This document shows, piece by piece, positions 14,101-28,671 of a stretch of 64,000 bases of DNA (position 1 is its first letter; the number at the start of each line of letters is the position of its first letter). The position numbers and the translations under genes were made by a program. The notes under the pieces were generated by a model. That model made no database searches, was not told the DNA's origin, and worked only from the letters and a program-made list of their open reading frames with translations. The stretch covers positions 1 through 64,000 of the forward strand of contig LUCM01009136.1 in the NCBI GenBank assembly GCA_008360955.1, in the 5' to 3' direction. Source of the DNA: Fasciolopsis buskii. Taxonomy: Eukaryota > Platyhelminthes > Trematoda > Plagiorchiida > Fasciolidae.

Positions 14101-17100
14101 CATTTCAACAAACTAATGCCTGGTTACGTGATTTTCACCGATCAATCGACGCTCAAGACTGGCAAGCATTTCAGCATTCATAACATCGATTAAAATCACT
14201 AAGCCTCTTCCATATGTCATACAGAAACTACCACTGTAGACATCCAATCGTTTAGATAGACAGGTTTTGCAGCCCCGTAGCTGTGAGGAATTTGTTTGGT
14301 TGACTAAATGGATTTCATATTTCGTCGGACGTTTGCTGTCGGACTTTTTTCTTATCACACAACAAACGTTCCTGAAGGAGAGAGATTGTACAGACACCTG
14401 TAATTTACCTTATTTCGTTGTTCCTAAATGTCACTTAGCACAAAAGACCCTTTGTTAGTACCGACGTTAAAATGTACATAATGAATACATGGGCAGCTAT
14501 GAACACAAAACAGTATAGACGAAGTGTAAAAAAAGGATTTCCCGACTCTCTCCACTCTTTATTCTGACTTGGAATTTTGTTGAGACCATGAGCGGATGAA
14601 AATGAACTCTGAGTAGTGATGTTTCCGAAGTTTCCATCCCAGTGACTTCAACAGTTCAACACTCCGCATTCACAGTAACCCGGACCGACCAAAGGCCCAA
14701 ATCTCAGTTCGCAAACTAGCGAACAGAATCGCCCTTTTTTCCGTGGGTCAATCATCTATTTTGTTTGTCTTGTTGCATACTATTTTTGGCCTTTTTATTG
14801 CTCCAACTTCAACTTCCTCTGCTAGTCTTCCTTTGGACACATTCTCCTTCATTCTAAAATTAAGTGCACTAACAATGACCTATTTAGACTACAAGTACTG
14901 CACTACGGGAAATCTTTCGAAATGACCAAAATTTTCATACACCAGCGGACAGACGGACGGCCACCTTGATATCGACTGAGCGCATTTATCGACCTCAACG
15001 TTTCGTGCGGTCTGAACTTCCCGTTGAGTTCAGTCCTTTTGTCAGTTGGTGAAAGAATCAATAACTGCCCCTCTCAGCCTTGTGCTTTATCAATAACCAA
15101 ATACGAACTTTTCCCGTTTCCAAAATATGTAGAAATGTGAAGAAACTGGGACCTTTTGGTAGGTATTATAAGACTCATCTGAGTAGTGTTTGATGTCATT
15201 CGGTGATTCTGCGTTGCGTCACGAAAACAGCCCAAATACGCACCTGGCGCGATCTTATTGCTGAGGTGTCATGCATGAAAGCGTTGAAATGGGGAAACCC
15301 ACACTTGCACTTGCAGTAACCATGACGTAGGGTATCGTTCTATAATCTCTTACATTAGATCAGACCGATGTCATGAGCACTCTCTATAAAGGAAGGCCAA
15401 AAGTGCAAGGTCGCTTTGTTTCGGTGCGATGAGTCATCCAAGACCAAGGCATGATTAAACCTAGAAGAACAGAGCAAACTCTTCTGACGTCGGTTGGACA
15501 ACAAATGGGCTTGGAATCGGATCTGTTGCAAGATCGAGCATAAGGGACGAATTAGCCAGGCATCTTAGTCCGTGGACTGACTATAAGTAGACTGGACTTG
15601 TAGCATGTACAATGGAGAGTGCGGGGCAGCAGATGTGCACACCAAACAATGGACAATGAGCCCGTTAAATGGCAGACAATCGTCTAATAAGATCTATCCT
15701 GCGTGGGCACATAAAAAACGATTGATTTTGACAAATAAAGGGGATTGCCGCGTTGACCGGCCAGGAGTCATGTTGATCATTCTCGCTTGATTCATTAGGA
15801 CAGGAGTGAGAGAGAACCGAGACGACGGGGTGGAGTCGCTAAACAGACAACAGAACACAATCGGAAATATGGCATTAAATCTACCACAGAACACTATGAT
15901 CCGTAAAGATCAAGCTAACCGCAAGTTAAACTTGCATGGCCGAATGAAATGTGGCTGTGATAGGTCCGAAGTGAGATGTGCTATACACACGCACACACAT
16001 CACGCGACAGCACGTTCGCGCATCGGTAGGGTTTTGGTATTAGTCCGTTCCTTCACAATGTGACAGCTTGTCATTCATGGAAATTTGACTACAAACGCGT
16101 CACCGTACTGACCTGATCAATAATACACATATTAGTGTGCTGCAATGCGCCCAAATTTGTTGTGAAATTGCACTGTTTTTGGTTAAATGACCTATTGAAA
16201 TCTTCTGGTCACTGACTATACTTGATCCTTCTCACTTCTCTCATACACTTCCTGATTAGATAATTTTTTCATGTGCATGTAGGATCAAACAAAGTTGAGG
16301 TGATTAAGTTGTATTTAACATCGGGATCCAACGGTAAGCTATATTACGTTTGCCGAGATGAAAGCGCGATATAGGCTGACACAGTGAACAAGCAAACTGT
16401 TCAAGAACATGGAGGATTAACTTAAGTTTAGACAGCAAATCGGTTTTCACCGAATGAAACGTCAGCATAATCCGTGACTTTTCTATTATTTGCACATACA
16501 TCCTTCCTATTGTATGGGGACATTTCAGTTGTAATCACTCTTGCTGATTAAATTCGTATCACTCCCTTATTTTCGTACCGCGCCTCTGAGCCGTTCGATG
16601 CACCCATCCTGACGGTCTGTTCGATGCCCGGTACGCACGTGACAGTTTAGTAATGGGTTTGCTCTCCATTTCGGTCCGCGTGATCGACTGTCGTGAGAAG
16701 AGACACCTGGTCAATCGTTGTCACAAGATCGCACCCATCTGTTTTCGCTGCCGAACTGTGAAGCAACGCCTTGACACCAAGCCATACCGATGTGTGAACA
16801 TGCTGTCGTGTTGTGTGCATGTGTGCGTGTGGGCCCCAAACGGGAAGGCGGGACGCACCAACCGAGGCTAAAACCGAAGCTAAATTTTTCATACTTCTAC
16901 ACTAAATCATAGCCTGACCGCCACATTGCTTCTTCCAGCGCTGATCAGCTCTTGCAAAAAAGAGCACGAAGAGGGTAGGCGATGGGCAGGCACACGCGAT
17001 ACTTGTCCAAGCCACCGAAGTCGACAAAGAGCAATTATCTCAGTCAGAAGAAGACTTGTCTGCACCCAACACACAACGACGCTCCTCATCGATGCTCACC

Positions 17101-20100
17101 AGATTCTCGTGTCAGACACGAGGAGTGCTGCGGAGACATCGGTGGTTTAAAACAAGAGGTCGCCGGGGTTCCTGAAAGTGGATAGTCCAAGTCTTACAAC
17201 CGTAAGGAAGAACACTACGACCTTGGCATGATACACCCTTCCCTTGGGGAGAGCTGAATGTCATGGCAGCGCCACAAGTGTCGTACTTTGGCAAAAACTG
17301 CTCTGGCTTTCACAATTAGTAGTGTGACCTCCTCCACATCACCTCAGCCAGTTCTGATCAGGCTCCCGAGTTATTTGAAACCATTGACTACTTCTAACCG
17401 ACCATCACAAAGGGTGAGTGCAGGCACAGGTTCCTGTCAATCTTGAGGAAGTACCTTGCATTTTGAAAACGTACAGCACATACCGTACCTACATACCTCA
17501 ATCGCCAAGCGACCCAATGCGTGTTGAATCGCTTAAGCATTGTCATTCAGGAAGGCGATATCGTCGGCATACTCTAAGTCAAAAACTCTATTTCCTGGGA
17601 GGAGTTCAACTCCACGCCTAAAAGATCAGATAAAACGTCCTGTAGAAAATCCTCTATGACAAAGTTGAAAAAATGGGGATATAGGGCAATCTTGGTGTGC
17701 TCCACTGAAAACGACGAAGGATGGCAAAAGCTGACCATAGGCATTAACCCCACCAGGCGTATAACGGTACAACTCCTCGAGGACTGACGCATACTTCTCA
17801 GGTACTCCATTTCTCAACAAACTGTCATAATACAGACCTATCAACATAGTCAAAAGGTACATGAATGTCCAAGAAAACGCTGACCGTTGGTTTTCGAAGG
17901 TAAAACGGTACTGTAACACCTTTCGGAGGATGGAGGTTTGATCGACGCATCTACAACCAGCGTAAAACCCAGCCTGTTCCTCGCCAGTCTGTTCTTCACG
18001 CGTGTTGTGCAACCGGCGAAGAATGACGGCCAAAAGCAGCTTTGACGCTATTGGGATTAAGCTAGTGCCCCTGTGGTTAGTACAGCCACTGCACAAGTCC
18101 TTTTTGAAAATGGGGACAACGATCAACTTTCCCCAAAAAAGTCATTCCCGGAGTGCCAAATCCCCGAGGACAAAACTTGAATTTATCTGACCAGTTCCAT
18201 TCCACCATCTTTAGACAGAGCTGGGGAAGCTCATCGGACCCTAGCGCTTTATGAGGTTTTAAGATTCGGATTTCCCTGGGGATCTCCGTCTCAACTGGTG
18301 GATCTGTTGTAACAGGCCACCGGGCACTTGCCGGAATAGCTGCGGGATTTTCTGACGCTGATGGACAGCTAAACTGTGCCTGAAAATGCTTCTCCCAGCG
18401 TATAGGATGGCGGTGCTGATTGTGGATAGGAGATCCGGTAACTTCATAGATCGTTTCGCTAAAACCCAGTGCCTTCTCATCGGTCGCTCGGATGAGGTGA
18501 AACAGCTTGCGGGAATTTTCCATGGCGGCAGCATGTTGAGACCACCAGATCTCACGATCCCTACGCAAGCTTACGTTGAGTTCACGTCTCGTTACCAGCC
18601 GTGCTTCATTCTACTCACTTCCAACCGAGATGGACTGGGATGTGTCAAGAAGGCGCAGAGACTGAGTAGAAATCCTGAGTATCACAATGCAATGGGTCAA
18701 GCCACAACTCACCAAGCCAACAGAATGCAAGGCATTCTTGTCAAGCGATCGGTGCTTTTCAGCCGGAGCTTCGAATGATTGATAGGCGAGTCGGATCAGA
18801 TAGCTTGCAGCAATCTAACCAACATTGCACCATGTGTTTTGAGCGCCCGCTAAAGCACATGAACAACCTAATGCATTCTAACGCGCGGTCCGAATCGAGG
18901 GTGAGCTCCAGTGCGACCAACAATCTCGTAAATAGCCCCGCCATCTGGCTTTTTTAAACTACTATTTATTTTGCTATCGCTCACCTAAGAAAAGAAAACG
19001 GATCGCTACCATACTCGGCTGGCAATTCAATTTTGAACCATTCTTGCACGCTCCGATTGGGAAGAATTTCATACTTGTCACTTACCAGATGTGATTCGGG
19101 ATGACGTTACTCGGGTCGTGCAACACTTGATCTATTTTCACCCAGTGCTGTGTGATTTTGATGCTTGCCTCCATCTGTGCACCCATCCCACTCACATTTA
19201 ATTCAATCACGTTGTCCGTGTTTAGTTGCTTTTTCATCTGGACCATGTCCTACATCCTATGGATTCTGTTCTTGAATGGGACAACGCCAGATTCGTTGAA
19301 TACTATTGTGTTTGTCAAAGTCAGCTTATTTTCATCACTTTTGATACTGAATTCCCAACTTCAGATTTGACATCGTCGCTAGTATGCGATCTCGCTTGGG
19401 AAATTTTATTGGGTTAAAAATCTAGTTGCGAAAATGTGCCACAAAATTTAGGTTTTACTCGGTGAATGAGACGAACGTGCCCTTTGACTGGCTGCGCTAC
19501 AGCTCCATTCTTGGTGTCGTTGAGTCATCAGTTTAAAGGATTTGCTTCTTTCCCCGGTGTGAGCACTATTCGTCGCGATTCACGATCAGATTTCTTCCTA
19601 CTCAATGACTTTCCTAAATTTTCTTCTTGTTTGTATTTAACTACGTGTCTACATTACGGATTTTACATCAAACCGAATAGACGCATCCGTGTCGGTTGGT
19701 AGGCTGCTCTTAAATGCACCCGGCCAGCCAAAAATGCCTGTTCCATCTTTACTGAGAAGTAACATGATCTCTGTTCACAAAATTGCCGGAACTATTTCTC
19801 ATTCTTTGCTCTCGATTATATGGTCATATTTGTGTGATCTGCATTCAAGAGTCGGGACTGAGCCCGAATGTTACACGTGAGCTAGTATCCATTGAAGGTT
19901 TTGATGCATATCGAGAGGACAGATAATCCACTGTTGAAGAAAACCGGCAGCTGTGTGGTCACACATAAATTCTCCTCGGTCAAGCAAGTTTGAAACAATA
20001 TTTATTCATATTCGTTCTCCGGTATTGACTGTTTAGCTATTCAGTGGTATCTTAAGTTTTCTCAACATCGGGGCACAATTATAACAAACCTATAAGTAGT

Positions 20101-23100
20101 CCCTTTTTGCACACAAACTGATATTTCATCTTTTTTCGATTCTTTTCTGCTCTTCCTAGTCCCATTGCTAGATGATAACCTACAACACATCATTGAAGGT
20201 GATTCTAATCACGGCACTTCCCCTTGCTGTGTTTAATTTGACTACCCCAACAACAGGTGCATCCACCCGAGAAAGAACTATTACCAACCATCCCAAGTTA
20301 TTCTGCCCTAAACCACTTGTTCCAATTTCAATCAGTGATCATTGTCCGTTACTTTTAAATGCCAGGATTTATTCTCGGACAACTTTCCTTCCTTTCAATT
20401 AGTCTAATCAAATTAAAAATAGATGGAAATATTGGTCTTCGAGGGTCTCTTTTCCATGCACATTCTTGGCTTCCCTTTGAATCTCGAAGTAATAACGTCA
20501 ACCTTTTTGTGGATACACTCAAACTAATTTTTCATATTTGTTGTCCCCCTAGGAACATTGTTCCTTTCTAGCAGCCCTATTGCTTCACTCATGCTATAGG
20601 CGCTAGGGAGACGAAAGGAATGAAGGGATTCCAAGAAATTCAACTTCCTTTCATCATCCATATCGAAGGAAATAGAGCGAATCGACTCGCCATGTGCAAG
20701 TCAATTTCAGATTAACTGCAATACCAGACGACCTGGGCAAGGAATTCGGCATTTGTCTAGAAGAAAACGAGACCAATAGGCACCAACTCAGTGCTTATTT
20801 ATCCACCTGATGACTAGATATTTCCATTGCTATGTTACGCCTCTTTCTAAGGAAGAAATGTTCAAACTCTTTCGCTTGACCAAAATAAGCACAGGAATAG
20901 GTCCTGATGGTATGTTTTCACATTGCCTAAAGTGTGATACAGCCTCACTCACGAATACATTTGCTTCTCTTCTCAACAGCGTCCTTATGCACACATTTCA
21001 TTCCCAATTGGCGGAGACCAGTCACTATTGTACCCACCCCGAAGAATAGTAATTCTAGTTTACCAGCCAAACATTTCCGTTCCATCATTTCTATATCCTG
21101 CAGTCTTAAGCTAAGAGAACACACCGTTCTGAGTCGTTAAACTTCATCTGTTAGTGTACCCGATGACCCCCTTCAGTGTGCGTACAAACCAAACAGGTCC
21201 ACTTTGGATATCGTGACTTCCCGGGTTCATTAAACCACGAATTATTTGAATGCACCCAGCAAATCTGCTCCGTGTGCTTTCATAAATTTTTCCTTCGCAT
21301 TCGACTCCGTCCCACGCTCCTTACTTCTTCGCAAACTTGGCATGGCTATCAGACTACTTTATCAACGGAACTTAGTGCACAAGACTGGGAAGAAACAAAT
21401 CTACCCGTTGGTAAATAAATCTGGAGTCCTAGGAGGAATCCTTCATTATTTGTTATCAAAATACACGAGCGACTTGTCTACTAGCTCCGTTGATCAATTA
21501 GTCACAAATGCGCTAACGTCGTTACTCTCTGTTAGCCGAGGATTTCCTTACCTTTTCCAACTTGTCTCTCATTCATGATATTTTTTCTTCGTTCTGGCCT
21601 AAATCTTAATTCATCAGAATATTCCGAATGCTTTTTTTCTCGGTCTGACTGTCCCAGCAACCCTTCTTTCAGTATCACAGCACCAATAACTGGGGTAAAT
21701 TTTATCGAGTACTTTGAAATTATCCGGACCAAACGACGTAAGGAGTGTATCGAAAAATCGATGCGCCATGTATTGGTTTTTATTGTGAATGATATAATAT
21801 TAATAACACAGCGTTGTTGGTAGATGTAATGCGCCAACGTTTCGACTACCGTGGGTAGTCTTTCTCAAGGCAAGTTTTACAATCAAATGACTGAGGGAAC
21901 GTTCACATGCCAACTGATGTTTAGTTGTGTTCGTGTATGTGTGTGCTTTGAAAACGAAAACGAAAACGAAACACAACCTCCCTAGATTTGTTTACCAGCG
22001 TGTTTTTCTCGCTCACTGCTGTTCTGCTGTCATTTTTGCTGGTTTATTAAAGAAAAACTTCAAAACTCGCTGTCATGGTTTGTCTACTATCAGTGGTGTG
22101 TCTTACATACCACTGAAAGAATTCTATACCAAGTTGTGTGATATGCGTTTATCCGGGTGTGAAACACTTGTGCATGGAATACTTTCAGATATGACCTATC
22201 CCCTATACAACAGCCATTCTAAATGCCGCTCTCTCAATTCGGCACACGTTCAGCCCTTCTCCTCATACCGTCTCGTATAAATATCGATAGGAACTCGACT
22301 GTTGCCTACCCAGCCCGAACTTCCAATAATCGGGATCAGGTCGTGAATGAATTTCTACACAACATCACGTAACCTTGAATGATTCATTTTTCGATCTGTC
22401 TTTTTGCGCTCTGCATTTTGATGAAGTGGTAAATACGTCCTTTGGACTGAAACGCGGGCGTCTTTGTATTCAAAAGTCCAATACAGTGCAGCACAATACA
22501 ACAAATCTTACCAACCAATTAGTTTGATTGTGTGCCACTTACCCACTGGTATCATTGTTTCGGATTTCGCTGATGTGACTCCGCTGACTGTCCCATTCGT
22601 CTTGTTCGAACTGACAATGCTCAAATTTCGAGTTGATTCCGCCTGAGCTCTTGGTGCCATGATAACAGTCCGGCCATCCTGAGTAATGGTGACTTGACGT
22701 CGACGGCCCATTGGTGGTGTTCTTCCGGTCTTCCCAGACAGCAGAGACTCGCCGTTATAGACTGGATTTGTAAATCCCAAGTATGGCTGATAGCCCAAGT
22801 TCAAGCCAGTTATCGGTCGAACAATGCAGCGACGACGGCCAGCTGAGTACGGTCCGGTGGATCGTGGACGCGATTCCATTACTGTGACCCGATTCAACTG
22901 CCTAGACGTTCGCCCGGTGGAGACTGCTCTACGATGGTGCTGTCTTCGAGGACGATGCTGAATCAAAGTAGTGTCAGAATCGGCACCGGAAGCGCTGTCA
23001 CTTATCCCTTTCAAGGTCACTCGATCCTCATCGTCTTCGTCATTCTGTTTATCCAGTTGTGATCTGATGTACCGTCTGTTTGATCCCTGCTTGGTCAATA

Positions 23101-26100
23101 CACTTCTGACGTCACCGTTTGCCGCGGTCTCGGAACTTGATGTGTGCGCATCGTATTTTCGTGCGTCTGTCACATTATTACCTTTCACAAGGCCTGATAT
23201 TGACAAGTCTGACTTTCGTTTGTCAGTGGTTTGGTTTTCCTCTCTCGGCCGTTTTGTCGAAGCCGCAGGCTCAGTGCGTGCAGACTCCGTACGTTTAAGA
23301 TTCTGTCCACGTGAACGTACTGCGTACGAGTTGAAAGTTGTTTCCTCCTCTTCGGCCGCTCCTTCCTCCGGTATACTGGATGCCGAGGTGGTCGCCGACG
23401 AGGCTTCTTCGGCTCTAGGCAGCCCGGTTGTGCCTGTACGAACTGGAATAAAATTTACTTAAATTTAATGAATTGGTCTATCATAGAACAGTAAGATTTA
23501 ATGCTTAGCAAACTGGTCAAGATTGTGACTTGCATGGGTTCAAATGTCTTTTCGAACGAGCTTGCAAGTTTTCTTATCTGCAATGTGATAAAGCGGACTG
23601 AAAACTGATGTGCTGAAGTCAGGTAAGTTATAACAATCAATAAGCTGCACTTGCAAACTGAGAATCACGATGATGGCGTACAGCCAGCCCGTTACACTCC
23701 TCCACCCCTCTTCACGAAAGAATACTATCCACATTGTTCCTACTGCCTCAGCCATTGGAGTTGTAGTCAGCAGATCGGTGTTTCCGTGCCTATTACACTT
23801 TTGGTGACCCTGTCGGCGGAATCGAAATTATAAATGGAGGGTGTGTTTTGTTTTTTTGTGAAAAAATAAATAATAGGGGCTAAATTTTGCAGGGCTTTGT
23901 TTCGGTTTGCGAGAAATTTGTGAGTCCTTAGCGAATTTTGAAGTGGCCTGTCCTGTTTGCAGAATAAAAATAAGGTCCCGATGAACTTGGCCTGTTTTTG
24001 CACTTTTTGCTGAACGTACGGAACACTGGGATCATGGGTCTTCCAACTGGCAGGGACTGCGTTGTATGTAGCCTCTGGACAGCCGCGTTGGTTTGACTGT
24101 GTAAGCATTGATAAGCATAGGCTGGTACGCCCACTGAACTTCTGTTCATACCAGTTTGTCTGCTTTAGTGCATTTCAGGTCCGTCATGCAAGCACTTTGA
24201 ATATCGGTGTCCCTAGGTGTTCTACAAGTGTTCCAGCACTGCGTCGATTCAAACAAGTCAGAATGTGACGAAGGTTCGGTTTTGAAATGTGGATATAGTG
24301 TGTTGGATCAAGACCGTAGTAAAATTAAATGAATTCCTCCAGTCTATTTGGTGTTCTTCATTCACTCCTTTTCTTACTGACTAACTCACATTGTTACTGA
24401 TTCTCTCAGGTAATTATTCAGCAACTTTCTAGTACGGAGACAATTGCGCAAACGTTTAGAACATGTTTTATTGTTGTTATGCCCTGTGTTATACCTGTTT
24501 TGCATTACCTGTACGGCAAACGATCGATAGTAATGGGTACTTCGCTTGGATTAGTCCTTAACCGACTAGTCACGTGTCCACACGAATTGGTCGTGTCAGT
24601 ATCCCAGCTTCGTTCTCGGTCTTTCCTACCCGCTCTCAGTCTTAACATCGAGTTACTCATTCAAATGCTTAGTCAGCCAAATGTTCACCCATCCATGCAG
24701 TTTTGAAATCACTCCCCAAATGTATTCAAAAAAAGGAAGTTGTTCTGTAGTTCTGATGACGGACTCATCGATCCCGAGTAGCTCACGTGATCAAAAGGTC
24801 GAGTACTGATGACTATCAGAAACCGGTCAAATAATCACAGTCAAACAATTATGCTTTTTCTCCTACTTTCTTATCCTCTAACAAGAATTTAGCTAGGGAA
24901 CCAGTTAGTCAGTTAGTGGTGGGCCATCGACAATCGGCGTCAACCGACGCTGAAATCCGTTCGATCGGATAAGGTTTTTCACGAAAATTCCCTCCCCGTT
25001 CAGCCCTTATTTTCACTATCACAGTTTCGAGGTCTTCTTGACAGTGGAAAAATCTTCTTCCGTTGGGTAATACACCTGTAAATTTGCACCATTATGCTGG
25101 TAGACAGGGTGAGAAAATTTGGATAATGCAAACTGAATAATTTGATGAAATAATCAGATTTTCCGTGGATCACAAAAGTCAGGTGGCACACGAACGGAAT
25201 GTTGTACTCGTGGCTAAATGTGCTTTCGATCATACTTGGACTTTCTGTGACCAGCTGACCCATCACGGGACTCGATCACTCTATGGACAGTTGTCTAGCC
25301 CCGCTCACAATGCGCCATCAGAAAGATCCATGTGCCACATCGAAAATTCATACTCCAAGGATGTAACAAGCTCGGCCGTTCTGCAGAAGTCATTTCCCGA
25401 TTTGCGTACACTTTCCGGGTGGTGTGAAACCAAGGGGCACTGATTTTGCAATTCCGAGTATTTTAGACAATTTAGTCCAAAAAAGTCTAACAATATTCCG
25501 ATATAACTTCGAGAAACGGGTTCGGAAATCGTCCATCGGTCGCAGGTGGTAGCCTTACAGGAAGTGATTAGGAAGCAGGATCAAATAGAAATTACTCCAG
25601 CCGATATCTTTCACACCAAGAATGGGAATCGAGTTCAAAGTACAGATGACGACTGTCATCAATCACGGGTATGGACGTGTCCGTACGTATGTTTGTGTGC
25701 CGATGTCCAATAAATCAACTGCACCATGAAGTACTGACACGAAACACAAGATACAAAGCATTTGAATGAAACACCCACTCCGAGTTCGGATCTCCATCGT
25801 GGTCTTGAAACCGACTTGCGCCGGATAAAACAGTACAATAATTTTAAGATGTTCCTTGATGAGCCGACGGTTCAATGTAAGGTTCACTCAATCACTGCGA
25901 AATCCTAGAAATTGCATCCCACGTATCCAAATCGTCAAAATAGAAAGGAGGTAGATACTGAAACATACCACAGTTTTGTGTATTTCATGTCAGATGCATT
26001 CTTTAAATAATCCGCCGTTCGCAAGAATTCTGTTATTGGTAATAATCTGGAAAGTCGATAGTTCCGGAAAAGCGTAAAAGTTCGAAAAACCTGTCAACCA

Positions 26101-28633
26101 GGAGACTGGAATCAAATGCAAATGTTGACCACGTCAATATATTTTACGCCGCCAAAATTCGACTACTGAAAAGCAACGTCCCTCGAAAGGCTGCTGTTTT
26201 TTCGAGTCGCCAATAAGCATTTTCAATTTGAAAGACAACAGGAGATCAGATTTTGTTTGTTCTCTCTAATATGCTTGGCTACTGATGAATTGGAATTCCG
26301 ATTTTTCTGCCTAGCCATGACATCCTACGTAATGTCCTACTTCGAAGTGAGTTTAGACGTACCCTGTGAAAGCAGCCGGCCCTTTCTGCCGACAAATGTC
26401 ACTGCAACTGTATGTGAACCGATAAACAACATCCGAGGCAGAGCATGTCATGCGGTCATCTTAATCCTTGTCCTGGATCATTTTCTGGGTGTACCACAGA
26501 AGTTGAATCGTCGAAGCTGTGGTAGTCTCTGACTTATGACTGACCTGAGCTCGTGACGTCCATAAGGTGGTCTAAGCTAAACGAACTTCCTTTGGGCACC
26601 ACATATTGGATAGTCCCTGGAAATATTTCGGCTGTGGATGCCAGTGAATTTATCGGGATAACCCTGGTGTTTCAATATCTCCAGAAGAGGCATTTTCTCT
26701 TCTTCTAAATAAATACTTCCATCGGGTTTTGTGGATTACTGGAGTGAATCTAGAAAAATTTAACTACTGAACACTCCACTTTGCTTCTGGTGGATAGAAG
26801 TTTGCAACTTTCTATTTGATGGTCTCAAAAGTCTGATGTCCGAAAAACCTGTTCAACTTTGCTCCTGAAATGGAAACTAGTGCGAGGAAAAGAATCTGAT
26901 ATTTTGCGCAGTGTCGATAAGTTAATCGCGGTCGATAAAGATAAAATGGAACCAAGAAAATGTTTGTTAAATAACGTTTGGAAAGAGTTATCAAGTGTGG
27001 ACGGAGACACGTCAGTCAAGTTTCGGGAGAGTAATGTACAATTTCTTGCTGTGAGTTAGCCTCGAAATCGAAACAGATGTTACAGGTGCTTAGATTATCA
27101 AGATATCCAAGATGGTCAAAGAATACTGAAAGATGAACATTTGTGGAGAAAATTAATGTACACAAAATATCTGAAGTTCCATGAAAACATGTTCTGTGAA
27201 TGATGAGTCCAAGTCAATAGAATACATCTTTTTGAGATATAAGTTGAAGATTTTTCAATGTTGTTGCGAGTCTGAATAAATCTTTTGCACGAGGAGGTGA
27301 GATCATCTCGCGAACGGTGTTAAGGATATCCGCAAACCAACGTGTCATTCTACGATAAGGTGAGGTCTGTGTACATTCGACTAGTCTAAATGGAGTCCAA
27401 TCTTTGTGGAGCTTCGAGGAGGCTTGCATATAGATAATTTCAATTCCTGTTGGCTTTGAAAGTCAACAGTGCACCTCTGAGGTGTAAACATGTATTGGTA
27501 ACCAGTAATGGTGTAAGATGGCTATTACGGGATGCACTGTCAGCTTTGAACTTCGTAGATTTCGGTCATCACTTGCTTCCCTTTGTCTACCTGGGATTCC
27601 GTGGTGGTAACCGCTACGCAGGATCCTTTGTCAGGTTTGATGAACTTCGAAAAGACAAATTCAATTTTATCATTGCTCGGTAATGTTCCGAGACCCACGG
27701 TTGACAAGAGTAGGGCGAGACCTCCCAACATCTGTCTTCTTTCTATCTTGGTGAAGTGAAAAATTGGTTTTTACTGCCTACAGTTGATCATGGTCAAAAA
27801 AGAAGTCGGCATGAATGGATTGGCAAATATCAAGGAACTAACCTCTCGGCTCCGGACTCTCTTGATCAATCTCGTCCTCGTCACTTGAATCATGTGCCCC
27901 ACGTTCGACAACGGTGTTACGAAATTTCTTGGACAAATACAACGGTTGATAGAAATCCCCGATCAGATTTTTGATCATGCGACCAATATCGCGAAGCATA
28001 ACCCAATCCATTTTATAGATTCGTGCATGTTTCCACAACTGTTGAAATAGTCCCGATTTGTAGTCCTGATGTGGGTGGACAGGAAAGAAAGACTGAAATG
28101 ACAGCAGTTACTGGAAGAACTCTCAATAGGTCACGGTGGGCATAGCTTGAATCGGTATTGGAAATCTCGAAAACTACTTTTTTATGTCCCCAGGGTTCGA
28201 ATCCGGGTGATGGATGATTTGTGTTAGCACTGGGTCAGTATATGAGAGGGATTCTGCTATGCAAACATCGGAAGAAGAGTAGCAGTGTTCAGTTTACTTC
28301 AGGCAGTCACATGAATTGACCAGCCTATGGATGAACATACACTCGTTCATCCACCATCTCCGCATTCTTGGCATTCTAGAAGGCTTAAGAAGACACGGAA
28401 CTGAGGTTACTCATACTCGATGATCCGGATCGTACTGACCAACCAGACTTCGCTATGCACCGAATGCCCTCCTTTGACCACATTTTGGTGGTCGCACGGC
28501 ATACCCCAACATCCGGCTCCGTTCTGTGACTACCTTCAGGTGGATAGACTAATGTTATATATATATATATATATGAGTGAAAATATCTGCAGCTCAGGTT
28601 GCATATTTTTAGAGTTGAGAAGGCGTACACTGA

Positions 28634-28671
<38 letters not shown>

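Noticed and set aside
27214..27429. 71-codon minus-strand open frame ending KDVFY
   Set aside because: Ends in a stop inside the exon 12-13 intron, lacks homology and is not needed for the phase chain.
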